A stretch of 16,213 nucleotides of DNA from DATLZC01 sp037444005 (GCA_037444005.1 JBBING010000051.1:1-16213), one strand, 5' to 3'. Counted from the stretch's first letter, positions 6,708 through 14,939 are shown. Numbers and translations are program-made. Notes: a model not told the origin generated them from the letters alone.

Positions 6708-7934
6708 ATGGCGATTCGCACCGCCCGCGCGCACGCCGGAACGCCGGACCTGTGGGTGATAGGGGCTGTCGGTGCCCTGCTCGTCGTCGGGCTGCTCGTG
6801 GTCTACTCCTCGAGCTTCGCCACGGGCCTGCTGGAGTTCAACGACGCGAACTACTTCATCGTCAGGCAGGTCATCTGGGCCGTGCTGGGACTCGGCCTCA
6901 TGGTGGCCTTGATGCGGACCGATTACCACCTGCTGCGCATCATGAGCCCGTTGCTCATGTTCGTGGCGTTGGTGGGGTTGATCCTCGTCCTGGTGCCGGG
7001 CATCGGCGTCGAGCGCCACGGCGCGCAGCGATGGATCGCCATCGGACCGCTTCCGGCGGTGCAGCCCAGCGAGTTCGCGAAGCTGGCGCTGATCATCTAC
7101 GTCTCGGCGTGGCTGGCGGGCAAGCGCCACACCATCCAGAGCCTCGCCCTCAGCACGATCCCGTTCGTGGTGCTCGTCGGGTTCGTGGCGGCGCTCATTC
7201 TGCTCCAGCCCGACACAGGGACCGCCGCCATCATCGTGCTCACGACGCTCACGCTGTTCTTCCTGGCGGGCGCATCGCTGAGCCATATCGGGGCCCTCGT
7301 GGCCATCGGCTCCGTGACGGCGGCGGTGCTCCTCCTCGCCGGAGGCGGGTACCGCATGGAGCGCATCTTTGCGTTTACGTCCGCGGAGCAGGACCCGGCG
7401 GGGCGCGGCTATCAGACGCTGCAGCTTCTCATCGCGCTCGGCAGCGGTGGCGTGAGCGGCCTCGGCCTCGGCGCGAGCCGCCAGAAATTCTTCTACCTGC
7501 CCGGCGCCCATACCGACGGCGCGTTCGCCATCCTCGGCGAGGAGCTCGGCTTCATCGGCGCGCTGGCCGTGGTCTTCCTGTTCGCGCTGCTCCTGGCCCG
7601 CGGCTTTCGCATCGTCCTGCGCGCGCGAGACGACTTCGGAGCGCTGCTGGCCGCGGGCATCGTGACCTGGTTCGGCTTCCAAACGCTGATCAACCTGGGC
7701 GGCGTCACCCGGTCGATCCCGCTGACCGGCATCCCGGTGCCGTTCCTGAGCTACGGAGGCTCGGCGCTGGCGGCCACGCTCGCGGGCGTCGGCGTGCTGC
7801 TCAGCGTGTCCCGATACGCGACCGGCGCGCCGCCCAGGAAGGAGACGCCGAAGATCGAGCCGTTCCGGCCGAGCCGCGCGACGTCGTCGCGCACGCAACC
7901 GCCGCGACCGGCCGGGCGGAGAGGAGCGGGTTGA
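6708..7934 (+). CDS. ftsW: Septal peptidoglycan glycosyltransferase FtsW
   Basis: FtsW is the SEDS-family polymerase that elongates glycan strands from lipid II at the septum, working with FtsI. The 408-residue product is strongly hydrophobic with about ten transmembrane segments. It has the signatures GAQRWIAIGPLPAVQPSEFAKLA and PLTGIPVPFLSYGGSAL, and a basic, Pro-rich cytoplasmic tail. AGGAGG at 6695-6700 decides the start: it is 7 bp before the ATG at 6708 but only 1 bp before the GTG at 6702 that overlaps the murD stop. The stop overlaps the murG TTG start by 4 bp. Its extracytoplasmic and first-helix sequence resembles Chloroflexota FtsW, from memory. Confidence 0.95.
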   Translation: MAIRTARAHAGTPDLWVIGAVGALLVVGLLVVYSSSFATGLLEFNDANYFIVRQVIWAVLGLGLMVALMRTDYHLLRIMSPLLMFVALVGLILVLVPGIGVERHGAQRWIAIGPLPAVQPSEFAKLALIIYVSAWLAGKRHTIQSLALSTIPFVVLVGFVAALILLQPDTGTAAIIVLTTLTLFFLAGASLSHIGALVAIGSVTAAVLLLAGGGYRMERIFAFTSAEQDPAGRGYQTLQLLIALGSGGVSGLGLGASRQKFFYLPGAHTDGAFAILGEELGFIGALAVVFLFALLLARGFRIVLRARDDFGALLAAGIVTWFGFQTLINLGGVTRSIPLTGIPVPFLSYGGSALAATLAGVGVLLSVSRYATGAPPRKETPKIEPFRPSRATSSRTQPPRPAGRRGAG

Positions 7935-9016
7935 AGGTGGCGCTTTCGGGTGGCGGCACTGGCGGGCACGTCTACCCCGGCCTCGCCGTCGGACGGGCCC
8001 TCCAGCGGAAGGCCCCCGAGCCGGTGGAGTTGCTGTACATCGGCGTGAAGGGCCGCATGGACGAACGCATCGTCCCCGCTGAAGGCGTGCCGTTCCGCGC
8101 GGTCGCGGGCGGCCAGGTGCGCGTCGGGCTCCTCGGCGGACTCTTCGGGCTGGCCCGGCTGGCGCTCGGGTCGATCCAGGCGCTCCTCATTCTGAGACGG
8201 GAGCGCCCGAATGTCGTCTTCGCGACGGGCGGCTACGCGAGCGTCCCGGTCGGCGTCGCCGCGCGCCTCCTCCGGCTGCCGCTCGTGGTGTTCTTGCCCG
8301 ACGTTCGGCCGGGTTGGGCCGTGCGGCTGCTCGCCCGCCTCGCCAACCGGATGGCGACGGCGTCGCAGGCGGCGCTCGCCCATCTCCCGCGAGACAAGAC
8401 GCGAGTGGTCGGCTATCCCGTGCGGGACGACTTCTGGTCGGTCGAGCGTGAGGAGGCGCGCCGGCGTCTCGGCTTACCCGCCGACGCGAAGGTCCTGTTG
8501 GTCTACGGGGGCAGTCTCGGCGCGCACGCCATCAACGAGGCCGTCTTCGCGCAACTGCGGCCGCTCGTGGAGCGCGCCGTCGTGGCGCACGTGACCGGGC
8601 AGGCGGACGAGGCGTCGGCCCTTCGGGCACGCGATGCGCTTCCCGAAGGGCTGCGCGAACGGTATCGGCCCGCGGCGTACCTGCGGGAGCTGCCGGCCGC
8701 GATGAAGGCGGCCGACCTCGCGGTGACTCGGGCCGGCGCCGCTGTGCTCGGGGAGCTTCCCGCTGCGGGCCTGCCCGCCATCCTCGTGCCCGGCGTGTTC
8801 GACGGGCACGACCAGACGCCCAACGCCGAATATCTGGCGTCGAAGGGCGCCGCGGTCGTTCTTCCACAGCCGCGGCTGGGCGAACTGTCGCAGCTCGCGA
8901 TCGCGCTTCTGGACGATCCGCCGCGGTTGCAGGCCATGGCGGCGGCGGCCCGCGCACTCGCGCGCCCCGACGCTGCGGAGCGGATCGCGGAGCTCTTGAT
9001 GGAGGTGGCCGCGTGA
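7931..9016 (+). CDS. murG: UDP-N-acetylglucosamine--N-acetylmuramyl-(pentapeptide) pyrophosphoryl-undecaprenol GlcNAc transferase MurG
   Basis: MurG transfers GlcNAc from UDP-GlcNAc to lipid I, making lipid II on the inner membrane face. The 361-residue GT-B enzyme begins LKVALSGGGTGGHVYPGLAVG, has FATGGYASVPVG, and ends with the donor-site region GELPAAGLPAILVP...HDQTPNAEYLASKGAA. FLPDVRPG (121-128) stands where E. coli-type enzymes have HEQN, a variant I associate with Chloroflexota-like MurG. The TTG at 7931 overlaps the ftsW TGA and has GGAG at 7918-7921 and AGGAG at 7922-7926; GTG at 7937 is an alternative. Its lipid I substrate requires MraY, which must be encoded elsewhere. Confidence 0.93.
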   Translation: MKVALSGGGTGGHVYPGLAVGRALQRKAPEPVELLYIGVKGRMDERIVPAEGVPFRAVAGGQVRVGLLGGLFGLARLALGSIQALLILRRERPNVVFATGGYASVPVGVAARLLRLPLVVFLPDVRPGWAVRLLARLANRMATASQAALAHLPRDKTRVVGYPVRDDFWSVEREEARRRLGLPADAKVLLVYGGSLGAHAINEAVFAQLRPLVERAVVAHVTGQADEASALRARDALPEGLRERYRPAAYLRELPAAMKAADLAVTRAGAAVLGELPAAGLPAILVPGVFDGHDQTPNAEYLASKGAAVVLPQPRLGELSQLAIALLDDPPRLQAMAAAARALARPDAAERIAELLMEVAA

Positions 9017-10431
9017 GCGGAGCCATACCCAAGCGGGTGCACCTCGTCGGCGTGGGCGGCGCGCACATGTCCGCCATCGCCCGCATCCTGCTGGCCCGAG
9101 GCCACCAGGTGAGCGGCTCCGACCTCAAGCGCTCGCCCGTCATCGACGCCCTCCAGTCATTGGGGCTCGCGGCGTATCTGGGTCACGCGCCGGAGCACGT
9201 CGGCGACGCCGAGCTGGTGGTCGCCACGTCGGCGGCGAAGGACGACAACCCGGAGATCGCCGAAGCCCGGCGGCGGGGCATCCCGGTCCTCAAGCGGGCC
9301 GAGATGGTGGCGCGCCTCATGGAGGGCCGCATCGGCGTCGCCGTGGCGGGTACCCACGGGAAGACGACGACGACCGGCCTCGTGGCGTACATGCTGGTGC
9401 GGGCGCATCTGGCGCCGACGTATCTGGTCGGCGGCGAGGTGCGCGACCTCGGCTCCAACGCCGCGCCCGGCGAAGGCCCTCATATCGTCGTCGAGGCCGA
9501 TGAGTACGACTCGGCCTTCCTGGCGTATCGCCCGGACGTCGCCATCGTCACCAACATCGAGCCCGACCACCTCGAGTACTTCGGGACGTTCGAGCGCTTG
9601 GTCGACGAATTCGCGCAGTTTATGGCAGCGGTGCCCGAACGCGGCTGCCTGATTCCGTGCGTCGACAGCCCCGCGGTCGAGCGGCTCGTGACTGCGGGTG
9701 GCGCTCCCGGGCATCCGCTTCGGGCGCAGCGCATCGAGACGTACGGGCTGCGCGCGCAGGCGACGTGGTCGGCGCGCGCCCTGGAGCCCAATGCGGAGGG
9801 AGGCTTCGACTTCCGAGTGGCGCGCGACGGCGTGGAGGTGGGGCCGTTCCGCACGCGGATCCCCGGCGAGCACAACGTGAGCAACGCCCTCGCGGCCATC
9901 GTGGCGGGACTGGCGCTGGGCCTGACGGTGGACCAGGTCCGCGACGCCGTCGCGGCGTACCGGGGCGTGCACCGGCGGTTCGAACTCGTGGGCGAGGCGG
10001 GCGGCGTCGCCGTCGTCGACGACTTCGCGCACCACCCGACGGAAATCCGCGCGACCGTCGCCGCCGCGCGCGTGCGGTTCCCCGGGCGCCGCATCGTCGC
10101 GGTGTTCCAGCCCCACACGTACACGCGCACGCGGTATCTGCTGGACGAGTTTCGGGGGTGCTTCGGAGACGTCGACCGCCTGTTCATCCTCGAAACGTAC
10201 GCCGCGCGGGAGCGGCCGGACGAGGGCCTGACAGGCCGGGACCTCGCGGAGGCCGTCACCGAACCGCCAGCGACCTACGTGGCGACGTTCGACGAGGCCG
10301 CTGAGCGCATCGCGTCGGAGCTGCGCGCGGGCGACGTCTTCATGACCATCGGGGCCGGCGATGTTGACCTCGTTGGGCCGATGGTGCTAGAGCGGCTTCG
10401 CTCCATGGCGGGAGCGGGGAATCACGGATGA
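9013..10431 (+). CDS. murC: UDP-N-acetylmuramate--L-alanine ligase MurC
   Basis: MurC adds the first amino acid, L-alanine, to UDP-MurNAc using ATP. The 472-residue product shows the N-terminal Rossmann motif HLVGVGGAHMSAIA, P-loop AGTHGKTTTTG with K117, VVEADEYDSAFL, NIEPDHLEYFGTFERL, GEHNVSNALAAI and the C-terminal DDFAHHPTEIRATV and FQPHTYTRTRYLLDEF. All of this is standard for MurC rather than Mpl or MurD. The GTG start at 9013 overlaps the murG stop (GTGA) and has GGAGGTGG at 9001-9008. The stop overlaps the murB start in an ATGA arrangement. Confidence 0.97.
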   Translation: MSGAIPKRVHLVGVGGAHMSAIARILLARGHQVSGSDLKRSPVIDALQSLGLAAYLGHAPEHVGDAELVVATSAAKDDNPEIAEARRRGIPVLKRAEMVARLMEGRIGVAVAGTHGKTTTTGLVAYMLVRAHLAPTYLVGGEVRDLGSNAAPGEGPHIVVEADEYDSAFLAYRPDVAIVTNIEPDHLEYFGTFERLVDEFAQFMAAVPERGCLIPCVDSPAVERLVTAGGAPGHPLRAQRIETYGLRAQATWSARALEPNAEGGFDFRVARDGVEVGPFRTRIPGEHNVSNALAAIVAGLALGLTVDQVRDAVAAYRGVHRRFELVGEAGGVAVVDDFAHHPTEIRATVAAARVRFPGRRIVAVFQPHTYTRTRYLLDEFRGCFGDVDRLFILETYAARERPDEGLTGRDLAEAVTEPPATYVATFDEAAERIASELRAGDVFMTIGAGDVDLVGPMVLERLRSMAGAGNHG

Positions 10432-11366
10432 GCGGGTACGAACGGGTCGCGGCGACGCTCGAACGGCTGGGCCTGGAGGTGCGCCGGGACGAGCCGCTGA
10501 GCCGGCACACCACGTTCGGCATCGGCGGCCCCGCCGACGTGTTCGTGATTGCGCGTTCGGCAGAGGACCTGCGGCGTGTCGTGGTGGCGGCGCGCGACGC
10601 CGGCGCGCCCTGCTTCGTGCTCGGATCCGGCTCCAACGTCCTCGTAGGCGACGGAGGGGTCCGCGGCGTAACTGTCGCGAACGCGGCGCGGCGCGTGGGC
10701 CAGCCGCAGCCGCTGGGAGAGGGACGCGTGGCCGTCACCGCCGAATCGGGCGTGAGCTTCGCCGCGCTGGCTCGCGGCATGGCGCGGCTGGGGCTCGCCG
10801 GCATCGAGTGGGCGAGCGGCATCCCCGGCACCCTCGGGGGCGCCGTCGTCTACAACGCGGGCGCCTACGGGGGATGCCTGGCCGACGCCCTGCGGGAGGT
10901 CACGCTGGTCAATGGCTCCGACCGCGCCGAACGGGTGCCGGCGGAGGACCTCGACCTCGTCTACCGGGGGAGCGCCCTCACGCGCGGGATCTTTCGGGAC
11001 AAGGTCGTGCTGGACGCGACGCTCGTGCTCTGGGAAGGGGACGCCCGCGCGCTCGATCAGCGGATCGCCGAGCTCGACGCGAAGCGGCTAGCGGCGCAGC
11101 CGCGCGGGCGGAACGCGGGGTCTGTGTTCAAGAATCCGCCGGACCGGCCTGCCTGGAGGCTCATCGACGCCGTTGGGCTTCGGGGCCACCGGATCGGAGA
11201 CGCCCAGATCTCCGAGAAGCACTGCAACTTCTTCGTGAACGTGGGCCAGGCTCGGGCCGCCGACGTGTTCGCGCTGATCCAACTCGCCCGCGAGCGCGTG
11301 CGGGAGCGCTTCGGCGTCGAGCTAGAGCTCGAGGTGACGCTGGTGGGGGAGGGCTTCGATGGCTGA
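10428..11366 (+). CDS. murB: UDP-N-acetylenolpyruvoylglucosamine reductase MurB
   Basis: MurB is a flavoenzyme that reduces enolpyruvyl-UDP-GlcNAc to UDP-MurNAc with NADPH. The 312-residue product has the FAD-binding segments HTTFGIGGPADV and GSGSNVLVGDGGVRG, the substrate region GIPGTLGGAVVYNAGAYGG, the catalytic serine in NAGSVFKNP (S232), and a C-terminal glutamate in LEVTLVGE (about E302). Its length and the compact C-terminal half suit the type II, shorter form. The ATG at 10428 overlaps the murC stop, and a purine-rich GGAGCGGGGA lies at 10411-10420. The stop overlaps the ftsQ start by 8 bp. MurB directly after MurC is common outside Proteobacteria. Confidence 0.96.
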   Translation: MSGYERVAATLERLGLEVRRDEPLSRHTTFGIGGPADVFVIARSAEDLRRVVVAARDAGAPCFVLGSGSNVLVGDGGVRGVTVANAARRVGQPQPLGEGRVAVTAESGVSFAALARGMARLGLAGIEWASGIPGTLGGAVVYNAGAYGGCLADALREVTLVNGSDRAERVPAEDLDLVYRGSALTRGIFRDKVVLDATLVLWEGDARALDQRIAELDAKRLAAQPRGRNAGSVFKNPPDRPAWRLIDAVGLRGHRIGDAQISEKHCNFFVNVGQARAADVFALIQLARERVRERFGVELELEVTLVGEGFDG

Positions 11367-12174
11367 GGCGCGCCGCGTCCGTCGCCCCGTCGCGCCGACC
11401 TACGGCACGTACGCCCGCGCGACCACGGGCCGCCGTGGCGCCGCCAGGGCCCCGAAGGAGGGCGCCTGGCGCATCCCGCTACCGGGACTGCGCGGAGCGC
11501 TGCTGATCGCTACGCTGGCCGGGGTCGCGGGCGCGGCCGTGTGGCTCCTCCACTCGCCGTACTTCACTGTCACCGAGGTGCGGGTGGTCGGGGCGAAATC
11601 GCTGGACCCGCAGGCCGTGCGCGAGGCTTCGGGGCTGCTCGGCCAGAACGTCTTCGACCTCGACCTCGCGGGGGCGCGGGCGCGGGTGGTGGCGCTCCCC
11701 AATGTGGCGGACGCGCAGGCGCAGCGCGTGGGACTCAACGCGGTCCGCATCCGGGTCGTCGAGCGTGAGGCGTGGGCGCTGTGGCAGGTGCAGGGGCGCC
11801 GGTACGCCATCGACGCGAACGGCTACGTGCTCGACCGCACCCTGCCGGACGAAGGGGCGCCCGTGATCGTCAACACCGACGCCGTCGAGGCGCCGAAGCC
11901 GGGAGACCGCGTGGACCCCGGCGCGGTCGAGCTGGTGCGCACGCTGACCGAGCGCGCCGACGCCCTCGGGGCGCGCATCCAACGCTGGGAGTACCGCCAG
12001 CGCGACGGGCTGACCGCGGTGCTGGACGGCGGCCTGCGCGTGACCTTCGGCGACTCGCGGGACATGGACTACAAGCTGGCGGCGCTGGAGGCGCTGCTGG
12101 CCCAAGCGGACCGGGAAGGGCTGCGGGTCCAGGCCGTGGACCTTCGGTTCGGCGACAGACTGTCGTTCCGGTGA
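11359..12174 (+). CDS. ftsQ: Cell division protein FtsQ (DivIB family)
   Basis: FtsQ is a bitopic divisome scaffold protein that recruits FtsL partners. The 271-residue product has a basic, Arg-rich cytoplasmic tail of about 45 residues and one transmembrane helix at about 46-64. It then has a POTRA domain from about 68 to 138 (FTVTEVRVVGAKSLD...NVFDLDL...VRIRVVEREAWALWQ). The following beta domain contains YAIDANGYVL and VQAVDLRFGDRLSFR. The ATG at 11359 is 6 bp after GGAGG (11348-11352) and overlaps the murB stop. Sequence conservation is low in this family, but the domain order and position between murB and ftsA are diagnostic. Confidence 0.93.
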   Translation: MAEARRVRRPVAPTYGTYARATTGRRGAARAPKEGAWRIPLPGLRGALLIATLAGVAGAAVWLLHSPYFTVTEVRVVGAKSLDPQAVREASGLLGQNVFDLDLAGARARVVALPNVADAQAQRVGLNAVRIRVVEREAWALWQVQGRRYAIDANGYVLDRTLPDEGAPVIVNTDAVEAPKPGDRVDPGAVELVRTLTERADALGARIQRWEYRQRDGLTAVLDGGLRVTFGDSRDMDYKLAALEALLAQADREGLRVQAVDLRFGDRLSFR

Positions 12175-12190
12175 GAGGAGGTCGGACCGC

Positions 12191-13432
12191 GTGAAGGGTG
12201 GTACGTACGCGGCGATCGATGTGGGCACGACGAAGGTGGTCACGGTCGTCGGCGAGGTGACGGGCGACGCCGAGCTGCGCATCCTCGGCGTCGGCATCGC
12301 GACGTCCGCCGGCCTCAGCAAGGGCATGGTGGAGAACATCCGCGACGCCACCGACGCCATCCGCGTCTCCGTCGAGAAGGCCCAGCGGTCGTCGGGGACG
12401 CGTATCTTGTCCGCTCACGTCGGGATCGCGGGGAGCCACATCGGCTGTCTGAACAACCGCGGCATCGTCGCGATTCCGGACCGCGCGCGGCCCATCACCG
12501 CCGACGACATCGCGCGGGCCATCGACGGCGCCCGCATCGTGAGCATTCCGACGAACCGCCAGATCCTGCACGTCGTGCCCCGCTATTACGTCGTTGACGG
12601 CCAGGACCACGTGACCGACCCGCTCGGCATGTACGGGCAGCGGTTGGATGTCGAGACGCACATCGTGACCGGACTCGAGACCGCGATGCAGAACCTGACG
12701 CAGTGCGTGGAGAACGTCGGCGTGCAGGTGGACGGGCTCGTCCTGGAGCCGCTGGCGGCGGCCGAGGCTGTCCTCCAACAGGAGGAGAAGGAAGAAGGCG
12801 TCGTTTTGGTCGACATCGGCGGCGGCACCACCGACATCGCCCTGTTCCTCGAGGGCAGCGTCTACCACGTCGCGGTGCTGCCGGTCGGCGGCACGCACAT
12901 CACCCGCGACCTGGTGGTCGGCCTGCGCTGCCCGTACCAGTCGGCGGAGGTGGCGAAGGAGCGGTTCGGACACTGTCTTCCCAGCTCGGTCGATCCGGAA
13001 GAGGAGGTCGAGCTGGCAGCGTTCGGGAGCGAGTCCCAGAAAAAGGTGTCCCGCCGCCGGATCTGCGAGGTCATCCAGGCGCGGGTGGAGGAGATCATCG
13101 AGATGGTCATGACCGAGGTCAAGCGAGCAGTGCACGACGACATCGTGTCCGCAGGCCTCGTGTTGACGGGAGGGACAGCGAAGCTCGCCGGCATCGAGAA
13201 GCTCGCCGAGCAGGTGACGGGGCTGCCGGCGCGCATCGGCGTGCCCCGGAACCTGCACGGGCTGACCGACGCGCTGACGGACCCGGCGTACGCGACCAGC
13301 GTCGGCCTGCTGCAGTGGATCGTGCGCGAAGAAGAGGCGATGGCCTGGTCGAGCCGGCGCCGGCCCGCCTTCATGGCGAGCGGCTGGTGGCGCCGGTTCA
13401 GCAACTGGGCGCGCATCCTCTTGCCCGAGTGA
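12191..13432 (+). CDS. ftsA: Cell division protein FtsA
   Basis: FtsA is an actin-like ATPase that polymerises on the membrane and tethers FtsZ. The 413-residue product has phosphate-1 motif AAIDVGTTKVVTVVGEV near the N terminus, a 1C-domain region (SAHVGIAGSHIG...NNRGIV), phosphate-2 motif LVDIGGGTTDIALF, and the adenosine motif GLVLTGGTAKLAGIEKLAEQ. The C terminus WWRRFSNWARILLPE is a convincing amphipathic membrane-targeting helix. The GTG start at 12191 has an excellent GGAGGT at 12177-12182, 8 bp upstream. A 141-bp gap with hairpins separates it from ftsZ, unlike the tight spacing upstream. Confidence 0.96.
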   Translation: MKGGTYAAIDVGTTKVVTVVGEVTGDAELRILGVGIATSAGLSKGMVENIRDATDAIRVSVEKAQRSSGTRILSAHVGIAGSHIGCLNNRGIVAIPDRARPITADDIARAIDGARIVSIPTNRQILHVVPRYYVVDGQDHVTDPLGMYGQRLDVETHIVTGLETAMQNLTQCVENVGVQVDGLVLEPLAAAEAVLQQEEKEEGVVLVDIGGGTTDIALFLEGSVYHVAVLPVGGTHITRDLVVGLRCPYQSAEVAKERFGHCLPSSVDPEEEVELAAFGSESQKKVSRRRICEVIQARVEEIIEMVMTEVKRAVHDDIVSAGLVLTGGTAKLAGIEKLAEQVTGLPARIGVPRNLHGLTDALTDPAYATSVGLLQWIVREEEAMAWSSRRRPAFMASGWWRRFSNWARILLPE

Positions 13433-13460
13433 GGCGAGGGCCGAGATGAAGCGGGAACCC

Positions 13461-13550
13461 GGAACAAGGACGGTGGTGGGATGGCGGACGGGCGCGGCCT
13501 GCGCCCGCACTCCGCACGAGGCGGATTCCCTGTTCCAGTCGTCTTGTTCC
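13461..13550 (+). promoter_or_regulatory. Structured ftsZ leader with nested hairpins
   Basis: An outer pairing joins GGAACAAGGAC (13461-13471) to GTCTTGTTCC (13541-13550) with one bulged G. Inside it is a perfect 7-bp hairpin, CGGGCGC (13489-13495) and GCGCCCG (13501-13507), with a 5-base loop. The outer arm ends 13 bp before the ftsZ ribosome binding site (GGAGG, 13564-13568). No U tract follows, so this is not a classical terminator. It may set ftsZ mRNA stability, attenuation or processing. No clear promoter was found in the gap. Confidence 0.45.
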
Positions 13551-13573
13551 TCAATCTCGAGAAGGAGGAACGT

Positions 13574-14662
13574 ATGACGCAGCGGAAGGACGGCACAGAC
13601 GGACTGCCCCCGATCAAGGTCGTGGGCGTCGGCGGGGGCGGATGTAACGCCGTGAACCGCATGATCGCCGAGCACATCGCCGGCGTCGAGTTCGTGGCGG
13701 TGAACACGGACCTGCAGGCCCTGGCCCACTGCGAAGCCGACGTCCGGATTCGCATCGGCGACCGGCTCACCCGTGGGCTCGGCGTCGGCGGCGACCCGCA
13801 AAAGGGCGAGCGCGCCGCCGAGGAGAACCGCGAGGAGCTGCTCGAGGCGGTGCGTGGGGCCGAGATGGTGTTCGTCACCGCCGGCATGGGCGGCGGTACC
13901 GGCACCGGAGCTTCGCCCATCGTCGCCGAGGTCGCCCGGGAGGTCGGCGCGCTGACCATCGGGGTGGTCACGAAGCCGTTCAGCTTCGAAGGCGCCAAGC
14001 GCCGGCGTCAGGCCGAGGAAGGCATCCAGCGGCTCCAGGAGAAGGTCGACACGCTCATCGTCATCCCGAACGACCGGCTCCTCGCCCTGTGCGACCCCTC
14101 GGTCACGGTCGAGCAGGCGTTTCGCATGGCCGACGACATCCTGCTGCAGGGGATTCGGGGTATCTCGGACATCATCACGCTGCCGGGCGAGATCAACCTC
14201 GACTTCGCGGATGTGCGGAAGATTATGAGCTGCGCGGGGCCCGCGCTGCTGGCCATCGGCCGCGGGCGAGGCGAGCGCCGCGCCGCGGAGGCCGCCCGCG
14301 CCGCGATCCAGAGCCCGCTGCTGGACGTGAACATCGCCGGCGCCAAGGGCGTGCTGTTCAACGTGACGGGCGCCAAGAACCTCACGCTGCAGGAGCTCAA
14401 TGAGGCGGCGCAGGCCATCTACGAGGTCGTAGACCCGGAGGCGGAGATCATCTTCGGCACGGCCGTGGATCCCGAGCTCGGCGATGAGGTGAAGGTGACG
14501 GTGATCGCAACGGGGTTCGCCCGGCCGCAGCTCGTGACGGCGCAGGAGGACGACCACGTCGTCCACACGCGGCCGCTGGCAGGGGACGCCATCGAGCGGC
14601 TCCCCGACCCGCACGACACGGAGCTGCCCACCTTCCTGAGGCGCACGGTGGCCGCGCGCTGA
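13574..14662 (+). CDS. ftsZ: Cell division protein FtsZ
   Basis: FtsZ is the tubulin-like GTPase that forms the division ring. The 362-residue product has IKVVGVGGGGCNAVNRMI near the N terminus, the tubulin signature MGGGTGTG (105-112), the T7 synergy loop with N208-L-D-F-A-D213, and a short variable linker ending in LPTFLRR, the C-terminal peptide that binds FtsA. The ATG at 13574 is chosen because GGAGG (13564-13568) lies 5 bp upstream. An in-frame ATG at 13481 would add 31 residues foreign to the family. The gene follows ftsA after a structured 141-bp leader, and it ends the cell-division cluster. Confidence 0.98.
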   Translation: MTQRKDGTDGLPPIKVVGVGGGGCNAVNRMIAEHIAGVEFVAVNTDLQALAHCEADVRIRIGDRLTRGLGVGGDPQKGERAAEENREELLEAVRGAEMVFVTAGMGGGTGTGASPIVAEVAREVGALTIGVVTKPFSFEGAKRRRQAEEGIQRLQEKVDTLIVIPNDRLLALCDPSVTVEQAFRMADDILLQGIRGISDIITLPGEINLDFADVRKIMSCAGPALLAIGRGRGERRAAEAARAAIQSPLLDVNIAGAKGVLFNVTGAKNLTLQELNEAAQAIYEVVDPEAEIIFGTAVDPELGDEVKVTVIATGFARPQLVTAQEDDHVVHTRPLAGDAIERLPDPHDTELPTFLRRTVAAR

Positions 14663-14714
14663 AGGAAGCGACGGCAAATCTGAACGGAAAGGAGGTGCCT
14701 GTCTAGCCGAACGC

Positions 14715-14736
14715 GTCCTTCCCGGCCGGGAAGGAC
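14715..14736 (+). terminator. Perfect 22-bp palindrome after ftsZ (candidate terminator)
   Basis: The half-site GTCCTTCCCGG is followed directly by its exact reverse complement, giving a stable hairpin with a tight loop. It lies 53 bp after the ftsZ stop. No T tract follows, so intrinsic termination would be atypical. Being symmetric, it could serve either strand. Other possible roles are mRNA 3'-end protection or a protein-binding dyad. Confidence 0.45.
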
Positions 14737-14738
14737 AA

Positions 14739-14751
14739 CCCCGCCACGGGG
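14739..14751 (+). other. Short hairpin, second in the post-ftsZ cluster
   Basis: CCCCG (14739-14743) and CGGGG (14747-14751) pair around a 3-base loop, 2 bp after the palindrome at 14715-14736. Alone it is weak; its significance comes from being one of several stems in tandem. Confidence 0.3.
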
Positions 14752-14759
14752 ACAGTGGT

Positions 14760-14793
14760 CGCGGGCGGCGTGTGGGAGATGGCGCCGCCCGCG
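14760..14793 (+). terminator. Strong 11-bp stem-loop in the ftsZ-crotonase gap
   Basis: CGCGGGCGGCG (14760-14770) is the exact reverse complement of 14783-14793, with a 12-base loop. There is no T tract. Together with the palindrome at 14715-14736 it probably separates the dcw transcript from the downstream crotonase gene, or forms part of a structured RNA. Confidence 0.4.
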
Positions 14794-14882
14794 GCCCAAC
14801 ACAAAGGGCCCGACCCGGTGACTCATCTGTGGGCAGTCCAGACGAGGCCTCCGGGAGCCTAGGCCCTCGCCGCTTAGGATAC

Positions 14883-14888
14883 CATAAT
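14883..14888 (+). promoter_or_regulatory. Possible -10 element of the crotonase gene
   Basis: CATAAT matches the TATAAT consensus at five of six positions and sits in a short AT-rich patch within GC-rich DNA, 51 bp before the GTG start at 14940. No convincing -35 hexamer is found 16-18 bp upstream, so the assignment is weak. Confidence 0.3.
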
Positions 14889-14939
14889 CCTCGCGACTGT
14901 CCAGAACCCCGCCCAGGAGCGTGCCACTGGAGGTGACCC

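Noticed and set aside
13481..13573. A 31-residue N-terminal extension of FtsZ from the ATG at 13481.
   Set aside because: The extension does not resemble FtsZ; the ATG at 13574 has an ideal ribosome binding site and the usual N-terminal length.
14699..14822. A possible small gene after the AAAGGAGGTG tract, using a CTG start.
   Set aside because: The product would be Arg/Pro-rich and cover the strong hairpins; CTG starts are rare and no family is recognisable.
14862..14939. AATCC and GCCACTG strings upstream of the crotonase gene, reminiscent of a cobalamin riboswitch.
   Set aside because: Their order and spacing do not match the conserved core, the B12 box is not present, and the crotonase is not a typical target.
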